From positions 5,259,979 through 5,323,978 of the forward strand of contig NW_017802379.1 in NCBI RefSeq assembly GCF_001625305.1: a DNA stretch of 64,000 nt. The letters are read 5' to 3'. The notes under the pieces are model-generated. The model was not told where the DNA came from and did not search any database. It saw only the letters and a program-made list of their open reading frames with translations. The stretch comes from Branchiostoma belcheri. Its lineage: Eukaryota; Chordata; Leptocardii; Amphioxiformes; Branchiostomatidae. Shown here one piece after another: positions 36,561 to 50,010 of the stretch (position 1 is the stretch's first letter; every line of letters starts with the position of its first letter). The position numbers were made by a program, and so were the translations under genes.

Positions 36561-39500
36561 TCTCACACAAAGAATAACTACTGTTAACAGATACCCTGGT
36601 TTACCTCAGAATTTTGAACTTGCCTTGAGGTCATCCTACTGACCACATTCTGTGTTGGTCATAGAAATATTTTGTCTGCATTGCAAGACATGTAGAACTA
36701 GTTCTTTGTTGGCCCATTTGATGTCTCAGATGATATAAATCATATTCAATATTAGGTTCATGTTCATAAATTTAATTTTTAATACTCTAGGAAAAGAATT
36801 GGTGAAGTAGTATCCCCACAGAATAATGAGGGTTAGGCATCATCAATGAAACATGATCAGTGAGGGAAGAAGTTTGGAAAAGCCATCAGGGGGTATATAT
36901 GGGATGGGTGTTGTGATGAAGCTCGATCGGACATGTGGGGGTTTGCAGAAATTACCGGGATTAGGGCAGAAGGCTTAGCTGGATGACAGTGAGGAAATTA
37001 GTGGAATGGGATGAATGTTTGGGGTGATATAGCTGGGCAGATAAATGGGCGACTAGATAAGGGATGGGGGATGCGAATGGGGGGAGGTATGTAATGAGGT
37101 CAGCAGGCCAGAGGATTATCGGTTTTCCTAGAAGCTGTGAAAGCAATTAGTCAAAATTCTTTTGAAAAAAAAGATCATTTTGTGAAAGCATTATGTACTT
37201 GAGGGGTGAGGAAGTTTTAAACAAAAATCTCTATCAAGGATGCTACAAATCTTTCTTGTTAGGTCTGTTGGGGCAGTAGAGGTCAAGATTGTAATTAAAA
37301 TACCTCCTCCATATTTCTATGTTGAAGTTTACATACCTGTTCCCCGGCCCCTACGCACCAAGAGGATATATTTGTTGATTGCTTGCAGTCTTGCCCCACT
37401 TTTTCATTCTGAAAAAGCGCTTACCTGGAATAGAGTGATCAATCAGTTCTGCTACATTGAGATTCAAATCCATTAGAACAAGCTGGAACTGTCCCCAGAA
37501 TAAGGGTCATTGACTAAGAAACATAACTTCAGCAATTTCCGAGCTGGTCACTAAGCAACCCAAAGATTACCCTTTCCCAAGTGCCAGTCTGCCTCCCCTT
37601 ATTGCTTTGTTTATGGGTATAATGGACTCCCTGATCACAGGGTAAGCCAAGAGTCCATTATGATGGTGATTATCACTCATTTCCCTGGGTTTGTTTGTGT
37701 AAGCTGGGCTCATTACAGGCATACAACTGATCTTATCACTGCTGGTGTTTGTCTGGGGAGGTGGCTATAGGGTGATAATCTCTAGGGGAGGAGATGGTTA
37801 TCTATTAGTAGCTCATTATCATCAGAATTAACATGATGGCTCTAATCACTGTTTGCATACAAAGAGAGGAAGCCATGCTGGCCAATCCAGGCTCTTAGCT
37901 GATTTTTGCATAAGGCCTTTGTGTCTTGCTGTGAAGTGCAGTCAAGCAGCGTTTGAGAGTTGGAACAGACACAATCACAGTAGCAGAGGTAGTAGAGTTG
38001 TGGTTTCTTGCTTGATTGTGCCTGTAAAGATTGTATCGGTTGTAACAGTTGTAAATTTTACTACAGGATTATCACACCTGTTCAGTGTGTGGGTGTGTAT
38101 TGTAATTCTGTTATCTGGTGTGCAGACGATATGCCTAAGGAAGGATGTTCAGGTTTATGCATGTTTGTGTCTGCTGAGGATTTCATGGTACTGGATTTTA
38201 GTTACTAGTTCATTCCCTCATCTCTACATGATTGCTGGACATGAACAGGGTTTCTTACAACATCTGTGACGACTGGATGTTGGATTGAAAAGGTACACAA
38301 ACTGGCCATTTCTGAACCGGACTGGAGTGTGTATTGTGCTGTGAAAAAGCTGCATTGTCTGAAGCCATTATCCGATGTGGACTATTGTTTACCGTAAGAC
38401 ATCCTTGAGGAGGTGTTGAAACCAGTAGCAAAGTCATTTCCTGCCGGAATCTGCATGGAAAAAGGTAAGACTCTTTGCCTTGACTTGAAATTTGTTTGGA
38501 AATGACACCAGCCCTCTGGCAGTGTTGGTACAGAACATACAAACTCCCCTCCCATTTTTCTTGGATGTGTATTTTGGTGGGAGTGTGCAGCCTGCTTGTA
38601 ATAACACACTGCAGAGGAAGCCCAGGTTTGGTATGAAACAACTGTTGGTTTTGGTGGAAATTGAATTTTGATTTACGACTTAGACTATGTACATACCTGC
38701 CTTTCTATGTCAAAGCCAGTGTTGCAATATGTGGGTTTTGCTTGGTCTGTGTTTAGTTTAGGAATAAAGAATGGTGTCTTGAGGGGAGAGAAAAACAAAG
38801 AACTCCAGACAGAACCAGAGCTGTTGATTTATCTTTGTCTTGCTGGCTAAATAACCCTGGATCAACATGACATTTCCTGTATGTGTATGTGACTGTTAGA
38901 ATCCTAACCCCAGTGCACCACACTCATTTTGAAAGATCTATACTCACAGTCAAAGCTAGCATTCTAAGAAATGGTGCTCCTGTAGTTGAAAATGGTTATG
39001 GAAGACATGGAATGTTTTAGCATAGAACTAGTGCAAGAAATACATGGAAACTCATCTGTCAGGTTGTAGCTATGGCTATTAAACTTTTTTGGTAGCCAGA
39101 ATTTGCCCCCAAGATAGCCGTTGTCAAAGTAAAAGGTAAGCTTAGCAAAGTGACAGGGTACAATATATGGACATGTCTCAGCCACAACAAACAACCTTGC
39201 CCTTGAAAACTATCCATTCCTGCCCCCTAGACATTTTAGAGAACCTCTTTACCGTGATATGAAAACAAAAGTGGTTGATGACATGCGACTGTTTTGTTTA
39301 GACCAGCAGCAGGGCACAGAGGGTGTACAGTGCAGTAGGTGTGTAAAGCCAGGTTTCCAACAGTGTTTGAACAAGAATCAGGGCAGGATTATCTGAAGGA
39401 GCCTTTCTAACTCTGTGTGGACATGATCCCCTGGATTGGTCGCCACGCCCTTTGTGTTTTACTAAAAGTCGTGACACATACGAAAGTTCAACACATTCTT

Positions 39501-42019
39501 CAAATAGTATAGATTTGCAGTTACAACAATATTTCTTCTTTTTATGTGTCATGGATTATTTTGTATGTTCTAAATTAGGGTTAATGGACAATTCTGTTGT
39601 GATATACAGTAGGAAAGCATAGTGTACATGACTGAGAGTTTAAAAACCACAAATCCGTTAGGATAAAGTAGAAGAAAAAGAGCGAGGTAGGGCGGCCAAG
39701 TTGTTTTATGCTGCGTTTTTGACTTGACACAAAACACTGCCTGAGTCCTGACCCTTGGTAAAAGGTGATCACTTGAGAACGTTGTTCTTAGGTTTACCAA
39801 CCAAGCGACATGTTATCAGTGCTTTGCATTAGTACATGCAGAATGTAAATATTTACAAGTATTGCTGACATATCTGGGCTCAGTACTCAATGGGTTGATC
39901 AACAGTGAATGGTGCTTTTCATCGGCTACAGGAGCATGCCGCAGTGCCGCTTACCTGCCAGAAAACAAAACCTGTTGAAAGAAGTGCTTTAGAAAGTCTC
40001 GAGGGTTACAAAGGCATCTGTTGACAGGACAGATTACATGCAGGTTTACCTACCTGGGACAGAGTGGTGTCCTACTAAATTTCCGTCCCCCACAAATTCC
40101 TGTCCGAAATGTGTCTTGGTATCAGCTTTGTTTCAGCGTAATTCATGCAGAGATTATGGCAATATTGCACACACGTTTGGCCCAGACATGTGCTTGTATT
40201 GCTTGTATTGATGTGACAGAAGCACTACAACAAAATTGACAAAACTCTCAGTTGGCAGTTGTCATACACAGTATAAAGCCATGTGTATCAGGAAAATCCT
40301 GGAGAAAAGGGTTTATGGCATTTATACAATACTGTCCTGAAACCCTATGTTCCATTGGGAATGCCCTAGGGATTAGCAGCTGTGTAGGTTTTGGTTAATT
40401 GAACAATAATAACAGGGAATTGTTGGGGTATTGTTGGCCCAACAGTCGGTAATGGTTGAGTGAGAACTTGTCAGGCACCTCAATTAGGAGCCATGCCTGA
40501 CTGAAAAGCTGCACCTGCCTGTGGTGTCTGGGCACGAGTTGGTGGGACATTTCACTAGACCTGCTTTGGGGGCATTTTCAGGTACTTTGTGTCCTTTCTG
40601 CTTGGTGTACAACCTGTGTAGAGCTGTGAAGATGGTGGTAACTCTTAGTAGGGTTACCGAATCAAGTGAGGTTGTTTTTACAGTAGAAATGGTGGGGAAT
40701 GAACACTGAACCACCCATCAAGCACTTATAGATTTCCTAGTCCTTCAGGTCTTCATACAGTGTGCATTTTGTCACAGTGTACCTGCGCATACTTTTGGTC
40801 TTCAGATGGTAGTCATCTAAAGACATTCAACTAACTATCCAGTAATTGCTACCAAATCTTGAGAGGAAAATGCAGTAATACATAGCTGTAGTGTTAATCA
40901 TCAATGACTGTGACACTTTTTATAAATCATTTACATTTCTTCAAGTTCTTGATTGGAGTTACAGATACTTTTAAGTGGAAGATATTGCATAAACTAGTTG
41001 CTACTGCAGTCCCAATTGTGTTGTAAACACAACTCCATAATACATAACTCCAAAAAATACATCTGCCTCATCACAAAAGGGACTCTGACATTCACACAGA
41101 GCGTCGACCTTTGGACTTGACCTTGGTATTTATGCTTCATGCAACAAATTGAAGGAGGTTTTTACAGCGCACACTAATCTGTGCTTTTATGGGACTCCTA
41201 ACCATAATGCCATAAGGGGGCTAGGATGGATGGCCACTATCATAAACCTGTCAGCTCCCTTCAACCAGGAGGCCTGCCAGCTGTTTTAGCTGTTCTCCTT
41301 TTAAGACCTTTTTAAAGAGGAATCCCATACTGTATATAGGACGTTTTACGGGCTCATAAATATGTTAGTACGTTTTTGTTGTAGTAAAGCAGGATTGACA
41401 AAACAAGTAGGTTGAGATTGGATTGGTTTGGACGAATGATGGCTCACAGAGTATCAGTACTTCAGTAGCTGTCAATGGTTGTTGCTTCTCCTTTGAGACT
41501 TAATATGGTTTTGACTTTTGTAGCTTTATATGAGATAAATTGCATTACCATGGTATTAGACATCCTTCTGTAGCCTGTTTTCATTGCCATACTTTTGGCC
41601 ATACTACGTTATGGAAATAGATATTATTGAGAAGTGTCTAACAAGCTGTCCAAACTTATGCTTCGTCCTTGGCACTGGACCTGGTCTTTGTTTTTGTATC
41701 ATAACCTGTAGGGGGTGGAGTATACCCTGGAAACAAATTGAAGTCATAGCTGGAGATAGTTGATAACCTACTCCAGGCTTTATGTACCCACACTACATTG
41801 TAACAGTATCTTCCTTGTTTGTGGGTTTAAAGGATCATAAAGTTTTTACACCTTGGACTGGGAATCAGTAACTGCTGCTATAACCTTTCTCATATTTCGC
41901 CCGATCTGTCCCTTGGGGACAGTTCCCGATGTTAGTTGGATACTTACCTTTTTTGTGGCGCCATAAAAACTTACAGCTTTCAGTTGGTTTTATTTTGTGC
42001 TACGTCTCATAAAATTTTA
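36561..42019. other. Long intronic stretch without supported features
   Basis: CpG-poor intronic sequence. No exon, repeat or motif cluster that I could defend was seen in these 5.4 kb. Confidence 0.4.
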
Positions 42020-42250
42020 CAGGTCTGTGTGTGTTTGAAATTTGAAGCCATTGCGGAGGTCCCGTAAGAGCTTCTCACCTTTGAGCGCAGCCATCGCTCC
42101 AATTTGATGCCGATTTTAATGCAACACGACCGACAGACGGTTACGTGAGGTAACCTTCAAGTTCAATCACTGCCAAATTGCGCAAGGAATTTACGGACTT
42201 CTAGCTTTTAGGTTTTGCACGGAATGAAAACACTTCCCAACAGTGGTCAC
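42020..42250. promoter_or_regulatory. CpG-retaining block with palindromic site
   Basis: Contains cattgcggaggtcccgtaag, gagcgcagccatcgctcc and GGTTAC/GTAACC around GTGAG (42139-42155), which partly fits an RFX X-box. Also ccgattttaatgc and gccaaattgcgc. Inferred regulatory. Confidence 0.35.
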
Positions 42251-42859
42251 ATACTTGTGTATTCAAGTAGGGGATGTCCATTTAGCGGTTCCATCTAATG
42301 TCCATGAAATAGACCATCTCTGATTGATCCATTAACCAAAAATTCACCCCAATCACACTTGCATGTGACCAGGGTTGCTGGTGATCATGGAAAGGAACAA
42401 AAGTCAAGGGCATCCATAATGGATACAACATACAGATGAGATTTGGGCTGTAATGTTGTCAAGGATGTATGGCTGTCTTTAGCAAAGATGATATTGAAAA
42501 CGGGGAGGGAGGAGGTATTATTATACAAAGTCAGTAGTCTCCTCCTCACATGTATTTTTATCAGTTCCATTACCCTTGTTTCATACCACCTCTATTGTTC
42601 TTGTGGTTGTTAGATATTTTGATTGCTCAAGCCCAAGTTAGGACACCCTCAGTCCTTCCATCCAGCCTTTCCTCATGTTATCTACAGTCCCAGCCTATCA
42701 TATAGTATGAAAAGTTATAAAACTAAGTTTAATCTGTGCTCACTCCCACATGCAGTTAGCATGGCTCACTCCCTAGGGTAAAGATCCAATCTTCCCTCTG
42801 CAGACAATTGGTTCTGGGGAGTTGGCTTATCTTCACAAGGATATAAAGCCTTCCTGTAA
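42251..42859. other. Intronic stretch without recognisable features
   Basis: CpG-poor sequence; nothing was seen. Confidence 0.4.
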
Positions 42860-43870
42860 TGAAGCAAAACTGGGTTATTGCTGGCAGTACCACAGCTCTT
42901 AACCCCTCACCCCTCCCCAATTCCCTGGCGGAGCAGCCGACTAATGTAACAATTACAGACAGTGAGCGGGAAATGGAAAACATTTTCCTATCTGGCCTGG
43001 GGGCCAGGCAGGGCGAGGTCAGGTCAGCGGCCCTACGTGATAACACTTCCATTTGTTGGTAATCTGTTGTCGATCACTTCGCCAGCCTGGCCGCAGATTC
43101 AGCTGAGAAACGGTTGTGGGCCTTTTGGGTAGGAGGTCTGGGCCCGCGTAGCCCAAATGACTTGACCTTCTGAACCCCATAGCCGGATTTGCTGAGGCGT
43201 TGTACGTGTATTTTCTAAGCCATTCATGTAGTAAACATGAAAAATACACGTTGTCAGGTGGTATGAAAGAAAGCTGAAAAGACTTATGTCACTATGTTTG
43301 TGTGTACATTGTGTTTAGAAGATATCCTGAATAATCTAGCCAATTTTCATCCTGTAGTGATGTGATACAGTGATGTCCCTTCCAGTGGCCCTGAGGCTGT
43401 GACAAGTATAGATAGTGGGGTTTGCCTACAAGTCAATGGGCTCACAGGGGATTAATCTGTGTTGCCTCAGGCTGCCCAGTCATGTTTGGATAATGTTAAA
43501 ATAGTACAGACAGCCATTTCCCTCCTCAGAACCCTCCCAGAGCCTGCTCGTGTCAAGTTGCCAGGCACCAGGGTGCAGTTGTCCTGTGGCGTTGTTGTAT
43601 TGGAAGCTGATTTTCACTGTGGATTGTGCAATTCCTGATTTCCCTTGTTGATAATTGGGACTGTGTGGGAAACAGCTGTTCACAGATCCGTGGTCCTGGA
43701 TACCAGAAGGGCTGGCTTCACGTAGCGCCGTCCCCGGGTTCTACACCGCTGTCTTCGTGGCAAATCCGCTGACGGTTTGGAGAGTGCCTTGTCTTGTTGC
43801 TTGGCAGTGTTCAAGCAGAGAGAAAGCCTTTGTTACTCCCGGAAGGATTTGATGCGGCGATTTGTCAGAA
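42860..43870. promoter_or_regulatory. Pair of CpG-retaining blocks
   Basis: Bases 42860-43220 (gcggagcagccgactaatg, overlapping aggtcaggtca near 43015, gcccgcgtagccc) and 43680-43870 (cacgtagcgccgtccccggg) keep CpGs; the stretch between them does not. Both are candidate regulatory elements. Confidence 0.3.
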
Positions 43871-46209
43871 GATCTTACTGGATGGGAGCCGCGCAGTAGG
43901 AATGGTTGTGTCTCCCAGAGATAGCACAGTCACAGAGTTTGGTCAGTATTGACAGCGATTCTGCAGATGAAAATGAACACTCAAGGCTGCTTGGATGTAT
44001 CCATCATATTGTCCAGGAATCGGGAATAGAGGAGCAGCTCCTCACATTGTAGGTACTTCCAACATTTCTTCATGTAGAAATCTTCCGTGGAAGATATAGG
44101 GTGTACTGTTATTAGTACAAATAAGGTAAAGCAGGGAGGAATACATGTGGCTTACTCTAATAACAGCTAACAATAGGTGAAAAAGAGTAACATACTTTGA
44201 CAAGAACCCACCACCCATATTTTCTCTGCTTTTTCTTTCTATACTGCCCTCCCCCATTTTGTCTAATTCTTACTGGAACATCCGGTAGGTTATCTGTAAA
44301 TATTCTTGCTCTGCCTGTGTTGTTGTTTCAATGTTGTGCTCCAATAAGCGTTTGATCCTTGTTGAACCTATTGACAACACATAGAGCTTATGGAATGACA
44401 TACCTGACTATAATAGCCAGATGTGTCTCTGTGAAATCAGAATTAAGAGCTCAGCACTGGACTAGTGGTCTTTTCAGTAATGTTGCAGCCTGGTAATGTA
44501 TGATATTATCCGGTACATGGGCTTAACTGGGCTTGTGGTTATTGTAGACATTATGCTAGGCAGCAGCTCTCCAATTGCAGTGACCTTTATTGAGTTTTAT
44601 TCAAGGCTATAGAAAAGATCCGTCAAAACAAACCTGCGACAGCTGCATGCCTGCAGTAACAAAAGTCAGGCAATGATACGGACGTTTGGAAGAGACATTA
44701 AATATTTCAAATCCCTCCCAGTGTGGTGTAAAGGGAGTAGCCTTTGTTCTACGTATGTCCGTACATGCAGATATGCTTGTGGGGTAGACACCCATATTGG
44801 CGATAAATTTTTGACATGCCATACAGGTCATCCTAGAACTGAAGTCCTGAAAGTAGGTTGTGAAACTCTGATGGTAGATTATGTGTAATTGTGCATGAAA
44901 TTTGATTGATGTACTTGTGTCAAGAAGAGAGAAACCAGTCAGAGTTGATGTAATCAAGGAGGGTCTGATGACCGAACAAGGCCTTGATCTTTTACCTGAG
45001 TATGTGCAGAAGAATTAAGCATTGCTAGCACATCATGGATAAAGTTGTGATATACCATTGTTATAATGATTTAGGTACTTACAATACAATGTTACCCTAT
45101 TCTAAAGTGATTGTTTCAATTAATTAAAGGTGTTTTGTTTGTAAATATATAAAAAAATCTATAACAATTTGGAATAATAATGCCAGCAGTAGCTTCAGAT
45201 GTTCTATTGACGTCTGGATTATGTTATGATAATCATGACATGTAGAGGTGTCTTTGTTAAGATGATTGGTGTTTATTCACCCAGTCGGACCTGATGTAGT
45301 CCTGAGGTCAGCCAGCAGGGGCCAATTTGACCCCTGACCCCGCGCTGTGGACAGCCCAGCAGACCTGCTTTTCTCTGTGCTGATTGAGTCCAAGTCAAAC
45401 CATCTGTCAGGGTGTACCCTCCAAGGGATAGTTCATTACAGGGCATTTTTATCTAGACACGAAAGCTAGTATTGTTTAAACATGCAAACTAGCTAAGAGG
45501 CTAAGAAGAAAATAAAAATATTATTGAATAGCAAGAGGTATGGTAAGTTACTCTTTACATAGACTTTCAAAGTGCCAGCTTGTATGTATTTGTCAAAAAT
45601 GAAACACAGTACACTATAAGAACACTCACTATGTTTCAATGACTGAGGTATTAGATTCTGTAGCAAAGACAAAGTAGTTTTCCTCTTTCTGCATTGTTTA
45701 TAGCCCCCATAAAATTGATCAAGTGATAATTTGCGAGAATGAGTTAAAGGCTTCAGAGTGGAACAGCATATTCCTCCTCAATTTGCGCATGCAGGATATT
45801 TCATCCAACAACCAGGGATGGGTTCCTCCATAATATGAATACCTATTAGTTGCTATGCGTCTCCCGGGAGTTTGCATGAGATGAAGGCTTTGGAGCTGAT
45901 AGCTGGTAATATTCTCAGTGGGACCCTCTACTGTCACTCACTCTTCTGGGCACACAGATCACAGCTCCTGGTTTGGGAATATATGGAATAATTTCGGGTG
46001 ACACCTTTCTCAGCCTCCAGTTTGTGTTGTTCCTTTGTGAATGTTTTTGTTTTAGCAGGATCAATGTTTCAGATGCTTGCTGTTGGGATGTACATGTATG
46101 TGTGGTAAGTTAGTGGTGTTATTATGATATGGTAGATTTTCATGAGTAAAGTTCTTGTTTTATTTGAGCAGACACATTCTTGTATAGCAGTAAATGGATT
46201 TCTTCATGC
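43871..46209. other. Intronic stretch with a CTCF-like core
   Basis: ccagcaggggcc at 45312-45323 agrees at 11 of 12 positions with the CTCF core CCASYAGRKGGC and sits in a small GC-rich patch (45290-45370). TACATGTA occurs at 46091. The rest is featureless. Confidence 0.3.
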
Positions 46210-47100
46210 CCTTGCCAATTGCAGATCCCCAGCTCTTTGCAGCAGTTGCTTGGAATTACATTCAATTACGGCCAGCGAAATGCAGGAGGGGAATTGGGAG
46301 GGATTCGGTATCCAAAAATTGCATTTTGTGCACGACTTGGGATGTTCATTGTATCGAACTCCTTCCGAATTGGCACCCAGGGACCACTGTGCAGTTAGTC
46401 ATCGCCGCTTACGACAGACTAGGGATTTTAACCAGCCAGGCGATTAGAGACTTTTAATAAGAAAGGATCCCTGAGCCTATTCCACTCAGTTGACTTTTAT
46501 GGCATACTGCAGGTGAAGGGTGTTATATGGGTGCATATTACAACCAGGGTCATTAGGCCGCACATTTGTTGTCAGCACGAACATCGTCAAGGAAAAAAAC
46601 GACAGCTCTGGAGGTACCTCTGAGGATTCCTCCTCACCTGAACATAAATCTGTTCATCACTCACTAGAGGAAGATTTAAACTTAAGACAGATTTTTACTG
46701 CTCTCCATTGCATCCCCAGAGGCCAACTAGAGGACGATTATGTATGGAAGCATCTTTTGGGAAGCTATAAAAAAGCTGGAAGTCATTTGTCTTGTCCAAG
46801 GTAAAATGAGTCGGAATTTATGCAAGGCAAACTTTCTGGAGGGCTGACAAGTTTGTCATCTCGTGTTTGATTTGAGGAGGGTGGAATCCGGAGGCTGCCA
46901 TCTTTCTCTTGTTCTCCTGGGGTAGATAAAGTTGTAGTTGACACATCAACTGTCTGGGAAACTGTGATATCTTCCTCCTCAGATGATGATGCATATCCCA
47001 TCTGTTGTTGTCGATCATGTGAGCTGTATTTGCTGGTTATACTGTCAGATTCCAAAGTTTTCCTTTCCTTGGAACCATACATTGTTTGTTGAAATCTGCC
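46210..47100. other. CpG patch and hydrophilic open frames, nature unclear
   Basis: Bases 46255-46440 keep CpGs (acggccagcgaaatg, catcgccgcttacgacag). A plus frame (46580-46800) is serine/glutamate-rich and ends at a possible donor (ccaag/gtaaaa), but its phase does not fit the host exons. A minus frame (47095 to the stop at 46783, about 104 codons) begins after a possible acceptor and reads as a disordered acidic protein segment (ASSSEEEDITVSQTV). I do not recognise either; both may be chance. Confidence 0.2.
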
Positions 47101-49075
47101 ATAAAATGAAAATTTTTTTCTTTCAGATTTCTAGACCTCTCACCTGTGTGACAAATGACAATTTCAGGCAAACATCCTCTTATATTTTCTACTTATATTT
47201 CACAAAGACAAGGAAAGTAGTACTAGTATGCGCACATTGAAAAGATCAGAATAGGCTTTGTTATTGTGATAAGAAGAGTGTGCCCTTTTCAGTGCAGAAC
47301 ATATGGATGTTTGTGGGAAGCTTTTGTGTAAATCTTTCAAAGGTTGGAACATGAAAGGCAACAAATATGATGCGGTACCTTTTAAATCAGATAGTCCCTG
47401 ACAATCCGTAAAAATTACTAAAATGGAACAACTTGGGGCCCTACCCTTTTGAAATATTGTCGGCACATGCTTACTTATTTGGAAACTAAAAAATAGCTCT
47501 ACATTTGAAGACATGAAAGGTATTATAACAATATCATATTTGTTATTTTCTCCTTGACATCTGTGGGAGACCCTTGGCCTTGCCTACAGACCACTGATAG
47601 TTTCCACATGTCCGATGCCAGCCCCTGGCCACCATGAAAGGCTGATGCCCCGCTGTCACCCCGCTCAAATCCGCCTTTGGTTTCTTCCAGTTTCAGCCTG
47701 CATATTTTCTGAATAAATAGCAACCACTGCTGTAGGGGGATATGGGCTTCAAAGCCCCCTAAGCTATACACCACATACTAGGGCATGAGGGCTTTTATTC
47801 CTTGCCAAGCAGGCTTTCATGCAGTGTCAGTTCTAATGCCTGCAGCCTGTTTTGTGAATGTCGGTAAATCCCATACCATCCATCCAGATCCTCTAGCTTT
47901 GGACAGGGCTTTAACTGGCTTTGAGAACTGCTATTGATAGCCAGTGTGACAGGCGGTATAAGGGTGTCCAGTTTGGGGGATGAAGAGGTTCGTTCCTCTC
48001 GCTGAGAGAAATTATTGTGGTTCAGGGTTCCAGAGCGAACACACATCCTCTTGGAAAATTGGACGTGGCTTGCTTACGTTATGGAGTCTAGCTTCCACTG
48101 AGTGTGACTGACTGCTCCATTCCTTTCCTCCTTCCTGTACATCACAGCAAGTCTGTCTTGACTACCTGGGTGGCTTTTGTTCTGTTTGGTTGCAGCAGTC
48201 TGGAATAAGACTTGTTTAAATTTATTAGTAAAGTGACAGAGGTGGTCAAAGGTGACTCCCATGATCCCCTATGTCCTGCAGAGAGGCTGATTGTTATACC
48301 TAGGTTCCTGTCTAGAATGCCATGATGTAACAACTTGAACACTTTTTTTCATACAGTTGAATGTAGCCATGCATCAAGTCCAATGTTACAATTTGCGTTG
48401 GGCAAGTCTGAATTTCATTGTGTAATACTAAGAAAATCCATTCTGCATGGGTAGACAAGTGGTGCCAGGTGTGAATGAAATCAATCATTGACACAGTGGA
48501 ACCCTGCAAACTCAGCAAGACATTCTCTTGTGAAGCCTCTGGTTTCCTTTGCTGCCAGTGTTTTAGACATTGTTAAATGGTTGCCAGCAAACAACATGTC
48601 CACTGCTCAGTGTGTGACCATTTGGCATGAAATGGATTTAGTCAGGTCTGGATATTTAAGTTGTGTTACCAAAACCAGGTGTAACTCTGGACAGAAGTCT
48701 TCACCTCATCTAGATGTCCAGCAGTGTGTCTGCCATGACAAATTTGCTGACTTCCACAAGGATTTCTGCCAACAATTTTGCCTGGTGTGATCCATGTGAC
48801 AAAAGCGCCATCTATCAGAAATGTACCCAAATTGCAGCACCTCACTTATACTGTTATTCAACACTTGCAAACTCAGTGCTGACATTGATGCAATACTGTT
48901 TTCAACTCATAATAGGTTTTTATTGATCTACATGTATTGAGAAATGTTTATTCACAATACAGCCTTCATCATATTTACTCATTACAAAAAACACAACAAA
49001 CTACACATCATATATTTTGTTATTGCAAACACTTTTGAATGTATTTTGTGTATTCAATGGCACTTGTCTGCATAA
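47101..49075. other. Intronic stretch before the 64-nt exon
   Basis: CpG-poor sequence with no supported feature apart from TACATGTA at 48929-48936. Confidence 0.4.
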
Positions 49076-49106
49076 CTAACTTACCCTCCTTTTCTATGTG
49101 TTACAG

Positions 49107-49170
49107 AATTCTGACGCAGGCTCAGAAAACCTCTTCAGAGCAGTTACAAGTAACCCACCAGTAACAAGAC
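49107..49170 (+). CDS. AUTS2: AUTS2-like internal exon (21 codons plus 1 nt)
   Basis: A CTAAC branch-point-like motif (49076-49080), a pyrimidine-rich tract and ttacag precede 49107, and a near-consensus donor (gtaagttc) follows 49170. Read in phase 0, as required by the 27-nt microexon upstream, the exon encodes NSDAGSENLF, then RAVTSNPPVTR, and leaves one base (phase 1). Human AUTS2 has ASDASSEKLF followed by NTVIVNK at the same place, directly after the acidic CDSDSDQEEK stretch. Order, spacing and phase all agree, so this is the better supported of the two exons. The segment belongs to the poorly structured N-terminal third of the protein, before the proline/histidine-rich core. The downstream partner exon must begin with two bases completing a codon that starts with C. 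Confidence 0.85.
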
Positions 49171-49589
49171 GTAAGTTCTTCAGTAAATTATTCTTCTCAA
49201 TCTCACATATACAAGGTACAAGTCTTGCAGAAATTTTATATATTTCTTATGCCTGTGGGTGAGGTACATTGTCTTATGCAATGACATAGATGATTGGAAT
49301 ATAACTGTCTCCTTAATTGGCAATAGATCTCTTTAATTGGCTGTAGATGAATTTCCATTCATATAGAAGATTACTATAAATGTATGTAATGTCTAATGAT
49401 TATTGGAACAGGTAAGTACAAATAGACAATGTTTGTAGTTATAAAATGTGATTGCCCAGCACTTGAGTAGAGCAGTCATTAGGGTATAATCCAAGCATCA
49501 TCTAATATAGCTTGCTCAGAATATTATGTATTTGATAGACATCTACTTTCGTGAGTTGACCATAATCCTGCTATAGAATATGTGCTTGC

Positions 49590-50010
49590 CTAGGGAAACA
49601 ATGGACCGCCCCTGTAATGATTTTGAGAGTCGGGGCCATTTGGGGGATAATGGTGATGTGTATCTATTTTTCCCTGACTGTTTCTCCCTGCTCTCATTTC
49701 CTGTACAAGGGGCTGTGTGATTGGGAGCCATGGTAACTGCTTAGGACTTGTTACAGACCAGTTTGCTCTGCTGTCTACAGCAATTTTGTGGAACAATTTT
49801 CCTAACTGGTCTCATTATCAGTCATTTCCTGGACAGAAGACAGGCCTTAGCCTGATTGGTAGTCATGGCAACACCAGGGTCAGGGGGAAGGGCAGAAAGG
49901 CGGCCATTAGAACTAAGTGCTGTGCGATTGCCACCATTTCGCTTCGGTTTTGGGGGGAACACCATTTTAGTGGTTAATGGGGTGACGGATGTTAGATTTG
50001 AGTTTGCCAA
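49590..50010. promoter_or_regulatory. Candidate regulatory block with X-box-like half sites
   Basis: gagccatggtaac near 49728-49740 and GTAGTCATGGCAAC at 49859-49872 resemble the RFX X-box. ggcggccatt (about 49900) has a YY1-type core, and gcgattgccaccatttcgcttcgg follows. Non-repetitive, starting about 420 bases after the 64-nt exon. The role is inferred. Confidence 0.3.

Larger units (their letters stand above)
6242..49106 (+). other. 42.9-kb intron of the AUTS2-like gene
   Basis: The interval runs from the donor of the 27-nt exon to the acceptor of the 64-nt exon, and both flanking exons are phase 0, so no intermediate exon is needed to keep the frame. I saw no other in-phase exon with good splice sites in it. 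Very long 5' introns are typical of AUTS2 in vertebrates. The interval holds several CpG-retaining blocks, a hairpin, two repeat elements and long featureless AT-rich tracts, annotated separately. Confidence 0.75.
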
